Notes: generated by a model from the sequence alone, not told the origin. A stretch of DNA of 64,000 nucleotides from F23-D06 sp963643165 (GCA_963643165.1 CAVIJD010000009.1:1-64000); one strand, 5' to 3'. Counted from the stretch's first letter, positions 18,246-26,894 are shown. Numbers and translations are program-made.

Positions 18246-18848
18246 ATGCTTCGATTACAAAGACTGGTCTTTCTGTGCTGTCTGCTGTTCTGCCTGACCG
18301 TCATGCTGTGGGCGTGCGGCCGCAAGGCGGGCAACGAGACCCCGAAACCCGTGGCCTATTTCCGCATCGACATCCCGGATCACCGCTATGTTCACACAGA
18401 CACGACCCTGCCGTTTCAGTTTGAACGCTCCGCCGAAACAGACGTGGCCATCGTTCCGAAAGAGAAAGGCTCTTGCTGGATTGACTTAGAATACCCCGCC
18501 CTGAACGCGACCCTGAAACTCACCTATCTTCCAATACGGAACGCCGACAGTCTGCGCGACCTCATCGTCCGTGAAGACAAGATGGTGAAATTCCATTATC
18601 AGAAAGCCGAAGATGTCGAGTACTCCATCGTCAAAGATGCCGAAGACCGGCTTTGGGGTCAGATTTATGACATCGAGGGACGGGAAGTCGCCACGCCTTT
18701 CATTTTCTGGCTGACCGACAGTTCGCGCCATTTCCTGCGCGGGTCGCTGTATTTCAATTTCACACCCAACAACGACTCCCTGGAGCCCGTAATCAAATAC
18801 TTACGAGAAGATGCCCTGCATTTTGTCAACACTTTTCAATGGAAATAA
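18246..18848 (+). CDS. gldD: gliding motility lipoprotein GldD
   Basis: Lipoprotein of 200 residues with lipobox LWAC (Cys24). The family signature is clear: a CW pair in GSCWIDLEYP, LTYLPI, and the C-terminal SRHFLRGSLYFNF, then TPNNDSLEPVIKYL, ending FQWK. GldD is needed for gliding and is widely found in T9SS-bearing Bacteroidota, including non-gliders. It begins 20 bases after rpoD and precedes a T9SS-sorted nuclease by 19 bases. The usual partners gldE and mutY are not adjacent here. Confidence 0.88.
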   Translation: MLRLQRLVFLCCLLFCLTVMLWACGRKAGNETPKPVAYFRIDIPDHRYVHTDTTLPFQFERSAETDVAIVPKEKGSCWIDLEYPALNATLKLTYLPIRNADSLRDLIVREDKMVKFHYQKAEDVEYSIVKDAEDRLWGQIYDIEGREVATPFIFWLTDSSRHFLRGSLYFNFTPNNDSLEPVIKYLREDALHFVNTFQWK

Positions 18849-18867
18849 ACCTGTAACGTCCAGCACT

Positions 18868-20175
18868 ATGACAACTTCCCATAAACGGCCGCGCCTCAGC
18901 ACCGCAATGCTTCCTTTTCTGCTGACCTTTCTCATTTGCTGGTCGGCGGCGGCTCAGACAAACCTTAAGATGATGCAGTACAACTTGATGTACTACACCA
19001 ACACTTCCGGCGTCTCCGGCTGCACCCCCTCCACCAACAACCTCAACACCAAAGACAGCTGCCTGCGCACCATCTTCCATCACGTCGCCCCTGACGTGTT
19101 CTGCGTTTGCGAGATAGGAACCAGCGAAACGTACGCGGAAAGGATCCTCAACAATGTCATCAACATCAACGGCATTAACCGTTACAAACGGGGACCACTC
19201 ACCCACTATTCCGGCGGAACCATCGCCAACATGATCTACTACGACACGACGAAACTTACCCTGTGTGACTCCTATTACATCACAACCCAATACCGCGACA
19301 TCAACGGATACAAAATGCACGTCAACGGCAGCATGTACAACGGCGACAGCACTTTCATCACATTCTGGATCATGCACCTCAAAGCCGGCCAGTACGAGTC
19401 GGCGCAGACCGCTCGACACACGCAAGCACAGCGGTTGATGGAACGCATCTCATCGTCGGGGATTCCGGGGAACTACGTTGTTTCCGGCGACTTCAACATC
19501 TACCGCGACTCCGAACCGGCTTATCAGGAGATGGTGAACTACTCCAACAGCCTCTTTCGCCTGTACGACCCCATAGACCGGGCGGGCGAATGGAACAACA
19601 ACGGCCAATTTGCAGACATCCACACCCAGTCAACCCACGCTTACGACTCGGAAGGCTGCTTCTCCACCGGAGGAATGGACGACCGTTTCGACTTCATTCT
19701 GGTTTCTCCGTACATCTACTACGGCAGCAACGGCGTGCAAGTAGTGCCCGAAACCTATCACGCGTTAGGGCAAGACGGCGAGCATTTCAACAAATCGCTC
19801 GTCCAGCCGCAAAACAACTCCCTGCCCCAAGAGGTCATCAATGCCCTTTACCGGCAGTCTGACCACCTGCCCGTCATCACCGAGTTTGCCATCGACGGGA
19901 GCTCCGGGATCGACGAACAGGCGACATTATGCTTCATGAAAGCGGTGAACCCCGTGAACGACAAACTCACCTTGCATGTTCAAAGCCTTGTGGCCGACGA
20001 CTGCACATTCGAGTTGTTCTCCGTTGACGGCAAAAAACTCTGCACCTACACGGAACATCTTACCACACAACCTTGCAGGTTAGACTATCCTTTCAATTTC
20101 CCCAAAGGCATATACATCCTCAAGGCAACCGGGAAGCAACTGCCTCGGCAGGTTTTCAAACTCATAAAACAATAA
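18868..20175 (+). CDS. secreted endonuclease/exonuclease/phosphatase-family protein with T9SS type A sorting domain
   Basis: A 435-residue exported protein. The signal peptide is MTTSHKRPRLSTAMLPFLLTF onward, ending at AAAQ. The EEP (DNase I-like) fold shows NLMYYTNTSG, the metal-binding glutamate region FCVCEIGTSE, VVSGDFNIYRDS and the C-terminal catalytic QSDHLPVITEF. The last 75 residues are a type A C-terminal sorting domain (NPVNDKL, LFSVDGKKL, KGIYILKATG, FKLIKQ), so it should leave the cell through the type IX system. It could be an extracellular nuclease or a phosphodiesterase. An in-frame ATG at 18811 lies inside gldD and gives no signal peptide at the N-terminus. Confidence 0.88.
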   Translation: MTTSHKRPRLSTAMLPFLLTFLICWSAAAQTNLKMMQYNLMYYTNTSGVSGCTPSTNNLNTKDSCLRTIFHHVAPDVFCVCEIGTSETYAERILNNVININGINRYKRGPLTHYSGGTIANMIYYDTTKLTLCDSYYITTQYRDINGYKMHVNGSMYNGDSTFITFWIMHLKAGQYESAQTARHTQAQRLMERISSSGIPGNYVVSGDFNIYRDSEPAYQEMVNYSNSLFRLYDPIDRAGEWNNNGQFADIHTQSTHAYDSEGCFSTGGMDDRFDFILVSPYIYYGSNGVQVVPETYHALGQDGEHFNKSLVQPQNNSLPQEVINALYRQSDHLPVITEFAIDGSSGIDEQATLCFMKAVNPVNDKLTLHVQSLVADDCTFELFSVDGKKLCTYTEHLTTQPCRLDYPFNFPKGIYILKATGKQLPRQVFKLIKQ

Positions 20176-20191
20176 TCTGCGAAAAAAAGTA

Positions 20192-20199
20192 TATCTTTG
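20192..20199 (+). promoter_or_regulatory. -7 element (TATCTTTG) for the DksA-like/lspA unit
   Basis: TATCTTTG matches TAnnTTTG, 31 bases before the ATG at 20231. No -33 TTTG at the proper spacing. Confidence 0.5.
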
Positions 20200-20230
20200 C
20201 GCCTTTTATTAACCCAACAAAAACCATATT

Positions 20231-20617
20231 ATGGCAGAACTAGTAGCAAACAGATACTCGGACGAAGACCTTGAAGAATTCAGGGCACTCATCCTGAAGA
20301 AGATTGAGGAGGCAAAAAAATCGATGGAAGTCTATCAGGAAGCCTACTCCGGCAGCGGCAATGACACGATGGACACGGCGCCCACTTTCAAGAATCTGGA
20401 AGACGGGAACCAAGTGCTCTCCAAAGAGGAAAACAGCCGTCTGGCGAACCGTCTGAACAGATACATCGCCAATCTTGAGTCGGCTTTGGTCCGCATCGAG
20501 AACAAAACCTACGGAATCGACCGCATAACGGGCAAACTCATCCCCAAAGAGCGTCTTAGGATTGTGCCTCACGCCACCCTTGACATCGACACCAAACTCA
20601 ACGAAAAAAAGAAATAG
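20231..20617 (+). CDS. TraR/DksA-family protein lacking all zinc-finger cysteines
   Basis: 128 residues with a long N-terminal coiled coil (about 10-92, with acidic residues in the middle turn, GNDTMDTAP) and a C-terminal DksA-like tail, GKLIPKERLRIVPHAT. In DksA-type proteins this tail is framed by zinc cysteines. Here the usual cysteine position reads YGIDRITG (Asp97), and the whole protein has no cysteine. The Bacteroidota relatives already have a reduced finger; this one has none. It should still be able to reach into the RNA polymerase secondary channel, but that is inference. Three bases separate it from lspA. Confidence 0.82.
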   Translation: MAELVANRYSDEDLEEFRALILKKIEEAKKSMEVYQEAYSGSGNDTMDTAPTFKNLEDGNQVLSKEENSRLANRLNRYIANLESALVRIENKTYGIDRITGKLIPKERLRIVPHATLDIDTKLNEKKK

Positions 20618-20620
20618 GCT

Positions 20621-21295
20621 TTGAGCAAGCAAAAGAAATACCTTCTGGTTTCGGGCATCGTCATCGTTGTGATCTTGTTTTTTGACCAGTTGCTGAAGAT
20701 TCTGGTCAAAACAAACATGACCTTGGGGGAAACCATTCCTGTGTTGGGCAATTGGTTCAACCTCTGCTTCATAGAAAACGAAGGTATGGCTTTCGGATTG
20801 AGTTTCGGGCAGAACATCGGCAAACTGTTATTGTCGCTGCTGCGTATCGCACTGGTAGCCTTTATGGTGTGGTACATCTTGCGCCTCATCAAGCAGAACA
20901 AAATGGACTGGGGGCTGCTGATCACGTTCAGTCTGATTGTAGCCGGCGCTGTCGGCAACATCCTCGACTGCCTGTTTTACGGGCCGGTATTCAGTGAAAG
21001 CACCGTCACAACTGTCGCAACCATGTTCCCTGACGGGGGCGGTTATGCGCCGGTCTTCTACGGGAAAGTGGTGGACATGTTCTATTTCCGGCTTTTCCCG
21101 ATACCCGAAGGCTTCCCGTTGTGGGGAGGTTCCTACTTTTTCCCTGCCGTCTTCAACCTTGCCGACTGTTGTGTGACGGTTGGCATCGTGCTGCTGTTGA
21201 TTTTCAGCAACCGCATATTCGGCGAAAAAGAGAAAAACGGGAAAAAAGAGAGCGGGAACGCCGCCGAAGTCTCTATTCCGCAACAACATCATTGA
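20621..21295 (+). CDS. lspA: lipoprotein signal peptidase II
   Basis: Aspartyl protease in the inner membrane that removes lipoprotein signal peptides. 224 residues, starting at TTG (20621), three bases after the previous stop; no ATG fits the N-terminus (SKQKKYLLVSGIVIVV). Four membrane segments are visible. The catalytic aspartates are in GNILDCL (Asp116) and FNLADCC (Asp182), and FDQLLK carries the conserved first-helix aspartate (Asp22). A roughly 45-residue insert between the catalytic aspartates and the charged tail make it longer than the E. coli enzyme, as usual in Bacteroidota. It would process the many lipoproteins of this window. Confidence 0.93.
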   Translation: MSKQKKYLLVSGIVIVVILFFDQLLKILVKTNMTLGETIPVLGNWFNLCFIENEGMAFGLSFGQNIGKLLLSLLRIALVAFMVWYILRLIKQNKMDWGLLITFSLIVAGAVGNILDCLFYGPVFSESTVTTVATMFPDGGGYAPVFYGKVVDMFYFRLFPIPEGFPLWGGSYFFPAVFNLADCCVTVGIVLLLIFSNRIFGEKEKNGKKESGNAAEVSIPQQHH

Positions 21296-21335
21296 CATAA
21301 TCAACATCAAAATAAACTTCATTAAAACCAAAGCA

Positions 21336-23498
21336 ATGAAAGTATTATCCTCACTGAAAAAATTCGTATTGCTGGCCGTGCTGGCCGTGTTCGGTACCTC
21401 TGCATTTGCCATCAACCCGCCCGACGAGGGCATGTGGTTGCCCATGTTCATCAAGGACTACAACTATGCCACTATGTCGAAAATGGGACTGCACCTCACG
21501 CCCGAGCAGCTTTACAGCATCAACAACTCCTCGCTCAAGGACGCCATCGTCCAATTGGGTGACGGGTTCTGCACCGGCGAGATGGTCTCGCGCAACGGCC
21601 TGATGTTCACCAACCACCATTGCGGCTACTCTTCCGTTGTGGAGCTCTCTTCTGTTGACCACAACTATCTGAAAGACGGATTCTTCGCTATGAGTTTAGA
21701 AGAGGAACTTCCCGCCAACTTCCACGTCAACTTTCTCGAAAGAATGGAAGATGTCACCGCTGTCGTCTTGAAAGACGTCACCAAAAACATGGGCGAAGAG
21801 GCTCGCGGCAAAGCCATTGCCACTGCCATCAAAACGCTGCAGAAAGAGAACTCCGCTGACGGCCGTTATAAAGTCGTGGTGAAACCTTTCTATGAGGGCA
21901 ACGAGTACTACATGTTCATCTACACCACCTACGAAGATGTTCGTCTGGTATGCGCTCCTCCCAGCTCCATCGGCAAGTTCGGCGGTGACACCGACAACTG
22001 GATGTGGCCGCGTCACACGGGCGACTTCACCGTCTTCCGCATCTACACGGCACCCGACGGATCGCCGGCAAAGTACTCTAAAGACAACGTGCCCTTCCAT
22101 CCGAAACATTTCCTCCCGGTCAGCTTGAAAGGCTACCAGCCTGGCGACTACACGATGATTTGGGGTTATCCCGGCACCACAGAGCGTTTCAAGACCTCTT
22201 TTGAAGTGGAGAACGCCATCAACATTGATGGTCCCGCCATCTATGAACCGCTCGACATCATCCTGCCCGTCATCAGCGACGCCATGAATGCCGACGCCGC
22301 CGTAAGACTGAAATATGCCGACGGATATGCCGGACTCGCCAACTACTGGAAAAACCAGAAAGGTATGGTTTCAAGCCTCAAGGCTCTCAATGTAGTAGGA
22401 ACAAAACAACTGCAAGAGAAAAACCTCACCCAATGGATCAACGCTGACAACAACCGCAAAAGCAACTACGGCACTTGCCTGCAAGAGATTGAAAAGGTCT
22501 GCAAGAACATCGACGGCAATGCTTACAAGGCTATGATGAATGCCAATATGATGCTTTCCGCTTCTTCGACGCTGCTCGCCGCTTGGCGCACCCACAACAG
22601 CCTTTCCCTCGAAAAGGGCGAAAAGAGCTTCTCCGACGCTAAAGTCAAAAAGCTCCTCGAAGTTTACGACAATGTCAACAGCGACAAGGACATCGCCACA
22701 GAAATCAAGATCATCATGGCTACGATGAAAATCTGGAACAACATTCCGGAATCCTACCGTCCTGACCTCAACGGCATGCTGGCTCAATATTTCAAAGGTA
22801 ATGTTGACAACTTCGAGAAAGCCCTTTCCTCCTCCATCTTCATCTCCAAAGAGAACCTGGAGAACTTCTTGAAGAAACCCTCCAACAAAGTGCTCGACAA
22901 AGACCCCATCCACCTCTATCTGCAGACGCTCACCAATGTGGTGCTCGTGAACCAGCACATTTATGACGATATGAGCAATTTGGACGTTCCTCGCCGCACT
23001 TACCTCGCCGCATTGAAAGAAATGAACAAGGAAACACCGATGTACCCGGATGCCAACAGCACAATGCGTACCACCTTCGGCACCGTTTGCGACTATTATC
23101 CGGCTGACGGCGTACACTACAATTATTTCACGACTACAAAAGGCATCCTTGAAAAAGAAAAACCGGGCGACCCTGAGTTTGACGTGCCCGCTCAGTTGAA
23201 GAAACTCATCCTCAACAGAGACTTCGGCCAATATGCTGACAAAGACGGCGACCTGCACGTCTGCTTCCTCTCCAACAATGACATCACCGGCGGCAACTCC
23301 GGAAGCCCGATTATGAACGGCAACGGCGAACTCATCGGACTGGCATTCGACGGCAACTGGGAAGCACTGAGCAGCGACATCGTGTTCAACACCAATCTCC
23401 AACGCTGCATCAACGTGGATGTCCGCTATGTCTTGTTCGTCATCGACAAATTCGGCGGAGCCGGCTATCTGCTCAACGAAATGGACATCAGAAAATAA
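21336..23498 (+). CDS. S46 family dipeptidyl peptidase, DPP7-type
   Basis: Periplasmic exopeptidase releasing dipeptides from oligopeptides. 720 residues with a cleavable signal peptide ending SAFA. The chymotrypsin-like triad fits the family: His in FTNHHCGY (94-95), Asp in the middle (KFGGDTDNWMWPRHTGD) and Ser655 in GGNSGSPIM. Residue 673, which decides P1 preference in the Porphyromonas enzymes, is Gly (FDGNW) as in DPP7, which prefers hydrophobic P1. DPP11, specific for Asp/Glu, has Arg there. Asaccharolytic Bacteroidales use these enzymes to feed on peptides, which fits the POT transporter at 32779. Terminator at 23511. Confidence 0.93.
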   Translation: MKVLSSLKKFVLLAVLAVFGTSAFAINPPDEGMWLPMFIKDYNYATMSKMGLHLTPEQLYSINNSSLKDAIVQLGDGFCTGEMVSRNGLMFTNHHCGYSSVVELSSVDHNYLKDGFFAMSLEEELPANFHVNFLERMEDVTAVVLKDVTKNMGEEARGKAIATAIKTLQKENSADGRYKVVVKPFYEGNEYYMFIYTTYEDVRLVCAPPSSIGKFGGDTDNWMWPRHTGDFTVFRIYTAPDGSPAKYSKDNVPFHPKHFLPVSLKGYQPGDYTMIWGYPGTTERFKTSFEVENAINIDGPAIYEPLDIILPVISDAMNADAAVRLKYADGYAGLANYWKNQKGMVSSLKALNVVGTKQLQEKNLTQWINADNNRKSNYGTCLQEIEKVCKNIDGNAYKAMMNANMMLSASSTLLAAWRTHNSLSLEKGEKSFSDAKVKKLLEVYDNVNSDKDIATEIKIIMATMKIWNNIPESYRPDLNGMLAQYFKGNVDNFEKALSSSIFISKENLENFLKKPSNKVLDKDPIHLYLQTLTNVVLVNQHIYDDMSNLDVPRRTYLAALKEMNKETPMYPDANSTMRTTFGTVCDYYPADGVHYNYFTTTKGILEKEKPGDPEFDVPAQLKKLILNRDFGQYADKDGDLHVCFLSNNDITGGNSGSPIMNGNGELIGLAFDGNWEALSSDIVFNTNLQRCINVDVRYVLFVIDKFGGAGYLLNEMDIRK

Positions 23499-23510
23499 GG
23501 ACTTGTTCTT

Positions 23511-23562
23511 AAGAAAAGTGAAGCCTGAACGGAGATTATCCTGTCAGGCTTTTCTTTTCCTT
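23511..23562 (+). terminator. terminator after the S46 peptidase gene
   Basis: AAGCCTGA (23521-23528) pairs with TCAGGCTT (23544-23551), extended by flanking AAGAAAAG and CTTTTCTT tracts, giving a T-rich 3' side 13 bases past the stop. Confidence 0.65.
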
Positions 23563-23607
23563 GAAAAACTAATCTTTTCAACACATAACACACAAAATTC
23601 AAGCAAT

Positions 23608-24177
23608 ATGAAACGTACCGCACAAACATTCATCGTAATTGCATTGCTGTTCAGCACTTTGACGGCATGTGCGCAAAAGAAAGGAACCCAGATTATGGAA
23701 CAGAAAAGCAAAATCCTTGTGGCCTATTTTTCCGCAACCGGAACTACTGAAAGCGTGGCCAAGATGATTGCCACAGCCACCGGCGGAGAACTTTACACTA
23801 TCCAGCCCGAAAAGAAGTACTCCTCGGCCGACTTGGACTGGACGGTCAAGTCGTCGCGCTGCTGCCAAGAGAACGACAACCCTAAGTCACGTCCCGCTTT
23901 CATAAAAGAGAAAGAGAACCTCAACGACTACGATGTCATCTATTTGGGCTACCCGAATTGGTGGAACATGGCGCCGCGCATCATCAACACGTTCATTGAG
24001 GCCTACGGGCTGCAAGGCAAAACGGTCATCCCGTTCATGACCTCCGGCGGAAGCAGAATCGAAAACTCCGTCAAGATTCTCCGGAACGACTATCCTGAGA
24101 TAAAATGGCAAAATGGCAAACTGCTCAACAACGTCACGCAAGATGATGTGAACGAGTGGGTGAAAAGCGTGAAATAG
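23608..24177 (+). CDS. flavodoxin-like lipoprotein
   Basis: 189-residue flavodoxin-fold protein with a lipoprotein signal (STLTACAQKK, Cys21). The FMN phosphate loop is SATGTTES, preceded by ILVAYF. The flavin-ring loop YPNWWNMAPRI and the final strand PFMTSGGS are typical of the long-chain flavodoxins annotated in gut Bacteroidota. Export of a flavodoxin is unusual outside this group; its redox partner is unknown. The start at 23608 is chosen because it gives the lipobox; an upstream frame overlapping the peptidase gene has none. Confidence 0.88.
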   Translation: MKRTAQTFIVIALLFSTLTACAQKKGTQIMEQKSKILVAYFSATGTTESVAKMIATATGGELYTIQPEKKYSSADLDWTVKSSRCCQENDNPKSRPAFIKEKENLNDYDVIYLGYPNWWNMAPRIINTFIEAYGLQGKTVIPFMTSGGSRIENSVKILRNDYPEIKWQNGKLLNNVTQDDVNEWVKSVK

Positions 24178-24202
24178 AGACCCCGACTCTGATTTATTCG
24201 GG

Positions 24203-24241
24203 CAACAAAAAAGGCAGACTTTTCAGTCTGCCTTTTTTGTT
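24203..24241. terminator. bidirectional terminator between flavodoxin and YiiX-like genes
   Basis: AACAAAAAAGGCAGACT (24203 onward) pairs perfectly with AGTCTGCCTTTTTTGTT around a TTTC loop. The 3' half codes the last residues of the minus-strand gene ending at 24223. Confidence 0.9.
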
Positions 24242-24921
24242 AGGGTAGCGTTTACCGGAACGAGGCTTTTTTCCTTATACATATCCTGCGGATTTGTGCC
24301 TTGAATGCCTTGCGGAATAGGCTGGCCTATCATCTCAAAAAAATGCGTCCAAAAAGGAGGGAAAGTCCCGTCTGGCGACTTGAAATTCATGGGTGCGGCC
24401 TTGAAAATATGTTTGCCAGAAGCCGTAATGTAAGAATCCCGAACCAATTCGCTGCAATATAACTCTTCATTGTCAGGGAGGAAAGCCATATCGTAAGCCC
24501 TGCCGAGAAATTGTTTAGACTGCTCCACATATCGGGCGGCGTCCTTGCTGTTGCGCAAACGTTTCACAACAAACAGCGGCAGACTGCCATCCTCCAAAGT
24601 AAAGTCGGCGAAAAGCGTGTCAACAGGATGCCGGTCAATCCCGTGCTTGATAGTAGCATCAATAATCCAGAGAGAATCTCCCTGTCTTTCAAGGATTGCC
24701 ACGTGAATAAAGCGCAGCAGGTCATCGTGTCCGGTAGCGGCGGCAATGGCGCCTGCCATATCGGAGGTGTCGCCAATATCATAATCGACAGGGATACCCA
24801 CAAACACAAGGTCGCCGTTCTGCAGCGCATTTTTGTCAGAAAACTGTTTCGGAGTTGAACAGGCGGCCGTGAAAAGTGCGAAAGCCGCAAGCATCCAGAA
24901 TAAGAATTTAGAGCCTTCCAT
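24223..24921 (-). CDS. YiiX-like permuted papain-fold (NlpC/P60-superfamily) lipoprotein
   Basis: 232-residue exported lipoprotein (lipobox FTAAC, Cys21). It matches the permuted papain-like amidase/peptidase group (YiiX/YebB, DUF830). NGDLVFVGIP opens the domain, the catalytic His is in LRFIHVAIL (His73), and the nucleophile Cys156 is in EELYCSELV. His before Cys in the chain is the permuted order. The substrate may be peptidoglycan or a lipid/amide; it is not known. The ATG lies inside the end of the upstream dehydrogenase gene (14-base overlap), so the two are coupled. Confidence 0.82.
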   Translation of the reverse strand: MEGSKFLFWMLAAFALFTAACSTPKQFSDKNALQNGDLVFVGIPVDYDIGDTSDMAGAIAAATGHDDLLRFIHVAILERQGDSLWIIDATIKHGIDRHPVDTLFADFTLEDGSLPLFVVKRLRNSKDAARYVEQSKQFLGRAYDMAFLPDNEELYCSELVRDSYITASGKHIFKAAPMNFKSPDGTFPPFWTHFFEMIGQPIPQGIQGTNPQDMYKEKSLVPVNATLTKKAD

Positions 24922-26203
24922 CGATCAAATCTCTTTTAAGAACACCTTTAACATCATAAACCACACCATTCTCCTTGACGAGCGAACGGATATCGAGGTC
25001 CAAGAACTCCTTGTGGGACACTGCCAGGATCACAGCGTCAAACTGTTCGCCCTGTTGGAGTTGGCCACAAACGGCGATGCCATACTCATCAAAAACCTTG
25101 TCAGGATTTGCCCAAGGGTCATATACGGTAATATCATGGGTGTATTCTGTCAAAGTGTGGTAAATATCGACCACTTTCGTGTTGCGGATGTCCGGGCAGT
25201 TCTCCTTGAAAGTAATGCCGAGAATCAGCATTTTAGCATCTTTGACAAGAATACCTTTTTTGTTCATGCACTTGATGGCTTGGTTAGCCACGTATGCGCC
25301 CATGCCGTCGTTGAGGCGGCGGGCGTTGCTCATCACGCGGGGCAACACACCATAAACTTGCGCCTTCTGTATCAGGTAATAGGGGTCCACCGAAATGCAG
25401 TGACCGCCTACAAGTCCAGGGCTCAACTTGATGAAATTCCATTTGCTGGAGGCGGCTTCAATCACATCGTGCGTGTCGATACCCATCGCGTTGAAAATCT
25501 TGGCCAGTTCGTTCATGAAGGCAATGTTCACATCACGCTGCGAATTTTCAATGATTTTGGAGGCTTCCGCCACTTTTATGCTTGGGGCTTTGTGGGTGCC
25601 GTTCACCAAAACGCTGTTATAGACATCATCCACCAGTTGGGCGACCTCAGGTGTGGAACCGGACGTCACTTTCCGGATTTTCTCCACCGTATGCTCTTTG
25701 TCGCCCGGATTGATGCGTTCCGGGGAGTAGCCAGCATAGAAGTCCACATTGAAGCGAAGTCCAGACACCTTTTCAACCACAGGCAGACACTCCTCTTCGG
25801 TAACGCCGGGATAGACGGTTGACTCATAAACCACTACAGGCTTGTCGTGGATGCCTTTCTCCCGCTGTTTCTTGAAAATCGAGCCCACCGTTTCGGAGGC
25901 GCTCCACAGGGGTTTCAGGTCTGGGCGGTTGTTCTCATCTACCGGTGTAGGCACCGCCACCACAAAAAAGTTGCAGTCGAGCAAGTCGTCCGTTGAAGTT
26001 GTGCAGAAGAATCCGTGGTTGTCGAGCGCGTCCTGGAGCAGGGTGTCAGCGACCTCGAGGGTGGCGTCATGTCCTGACATCAAAGCATCTACGCGCTTTT
26101 GGTTCATATCGTAGCCTATGGTTGGGTATTTGGTGGAGAAAAGTCGCGCCAAAGGCAACCCCACATATCCAAGACCGACGACAGCAATTTTGATGTTTTT
26201 CAT
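24908..26203 (-). CDS. UDP-N-acetylhexosamine 6-dehydrogenase family (WbpA/TviB-like nucleotide-sugar dehydrogenase)
   Basis: 431-residue NAD-dependent UDP-sugar 6-dehydrogenase that makes UDP-uronic acids for surface polysaccharide. The N-terminal NAD fold is IAVVGLGYVGLPLAR. Family marks include VPTPVDENNRPDL, VVYESTVYPGVTEE, YSPERINPGDKEH and the catalytic Cys269 in GLVGGHCISVDPYYL. The text is closer to the N-acetyl-galactosaminuronate/mannosaminuronate group (TviB, WbpA, WecC) than to UDP-glucose dehydrogenase; the exact sugar is not decided. No other polysaccharide genes sit beside it. Exact-consensus promoter at 26233-26264. Confidence 0.9.
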   Translation of the reverse strand: MKNIKIAVVGLGYVGLPLARLFSTKYPTIGYDMNQKRVDALMSGHDATLEVADTLLQDALDNHGFFCTTSTDDLLDCNFFVVAVPTPVDENNRPDLKPLWSASETVGSIFKKQREKGIHDKPVVVYESTVYPGVTEEECLPVVEKVSGLRFNVDFYAGYSPERINPGDKEHTVEKIRKVTSGSTPEVAQLVDDVYNSVLVNGTHKAPSIKVAEASKIIENSQRDVNIAFMNELAKIFNAMGIDTHDVIEAASSKWNFIKLSPGLVGGHCISVDPYYLIQKAQVYGVLPRVMSNARRLNDGMGAYVANQAIKCMNKKGILVKDAKMLILGITFKENCPDIRNTKVVDIYHTLTEYTHDITVYDPWANPDKVFDEYGIAVCGQLQQGEQFDAVILAVSHKEFLDLDIRSLVKENGVVYDVKGVLKRDLIDGRL

Positions 26204-26232
26204 TATCTGTAATCTATCAAATTAAAAGCGGG

Positions 26233-26264
26233 CAAAAATAACATAAAATCGCCTATCAAGCAAA
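26233..26264 (-). promoter_or_regulatory. promoter of the nucleotide-sugar dehydrogenase unit, exact consensus
   Basis: On the minus strand TTTG (26264-26261), 20 bases, TATTTTTG (26240-26233), about 30 bases before the ATG. Confidence 0.85.
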
Positions 26265-26296
26265 GGTTTTTTCAGAACAATCGGCAAATGAAGAGA

Positions 26297-26331
26297 ACAA
26301 AAAAGGAGCACATCCTTGATGTGCTCCTTTT
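26297..26331 (-). terminator. terminator of tRNA-Cys
   Basis: A 13-bp stem (AAAAGGAGCACAT at 26301-26313 against its complement at 26319-26331) with a 5-base loop. On the minus strand it ends in a T run, seven bases after the tRNA. Confidence 0.85.
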
Positions 26332-26337
26332 GGTGAG

Positions 26338-26408
26338 AGGTCTCTTCCAGATTCGAACTGGAGTCAACGGTTTTGCAGACCGGTACCTAACCACTCGGCC
26401 AAGAGACC
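26338..26408 (-). tRNA. tRNA-Cys (GCA)
   Basis: 71 bases folding as a full cloverleaf. The 7-bp acceptor stem is GGTCTCT/AGAGACC, discriminator U (the cysteine identity base), D loop with GG, anticodon loop CTGCAAA giving GCA, and T arm GTTCGAAT. CCA is not encoded. It has its own exact promoter and terminator. Confidence 0.97.
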
Positions 26409-26423
26409 TGCTGTTTGAGGCTG

Positions 26424-26454
26424 CAAAAATACGATTATTTTTTTAATAACCAAA
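26424..26454 (-). promoter_or_regulatory. tRNA-Cys promoter, exact consensus
   Basis: On the minus strand TTTG (26454-26451), 19 bases, TATTTTTG (26431-26424), 16 bases before the tRNA 5' end. Confidence 0.87.
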
Positions 26455-26459
26455 TTTTT

Positions 26460-26894
26460 TTATTTGTTCGGATACGGAATAACTATATCGTCGCAATACT
26501 CACAACGATACGAACGTTTTTCCTTGTTCACGAGATGAAAAACATGGTCAAAATAACGCTCCACAGAGGTGACGCATCTCGGATTTTTGCATTGAATGAT
26601 GTTCGTGATCGTCTCCGGCACTTCCAGTTTCACCTTATTGATGATTTTGCCGTTCTCGATGATATTGACGGTGGCATTCGGGTCGATAAGGCCGAGAAAG
26701 TCATAGTTGATATCGATGACATTATTGATTTTGATGATATCTTTCTTTCCCATCTTCTCGCTGTAGGCATTGATAATCAAAGCCACATTATAGTCGGCCT
26801 TGTCCAAATGCAGGTAGTTGAAAACCGTGATGCCATAGCCTGCCTTGATGTGGTCAATGACAATTCCTTTTTCTATACTGGTAACTTCCAACAT
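26460..26894 (-). CDS. pyrI: aspartate carbamoyltransferase regulatory chain
   Basis: Regulatory subunit that binds nucleotides and holds catalytic trimers together. 144 residues. The N-terminal allosteric domain begins IEKGIVIDHIKAGYG, and the C-terminal zinc domain has all four cysteines: C102 and C107 (CKNPRC), C131 and C134 (CEYC). Eleven bases after pyrB on the same strand, so the holoenzyme is of the class B (E. coli-like) regulated type. Confidence 0.97.
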   Translation of the reverse strand: MLEVTSIEKGIVIDHIKAGYGITVFNYLHLDKADYNVALIINAYSEKMGKKDIIKINNVIDINYDFLGLIDPNATVNIIENGKIINKVKLEVPETITNIIQCKNPRCVTSVERYFDHVFHLVNKEKRSYRCEYCDDIVIPYPNK

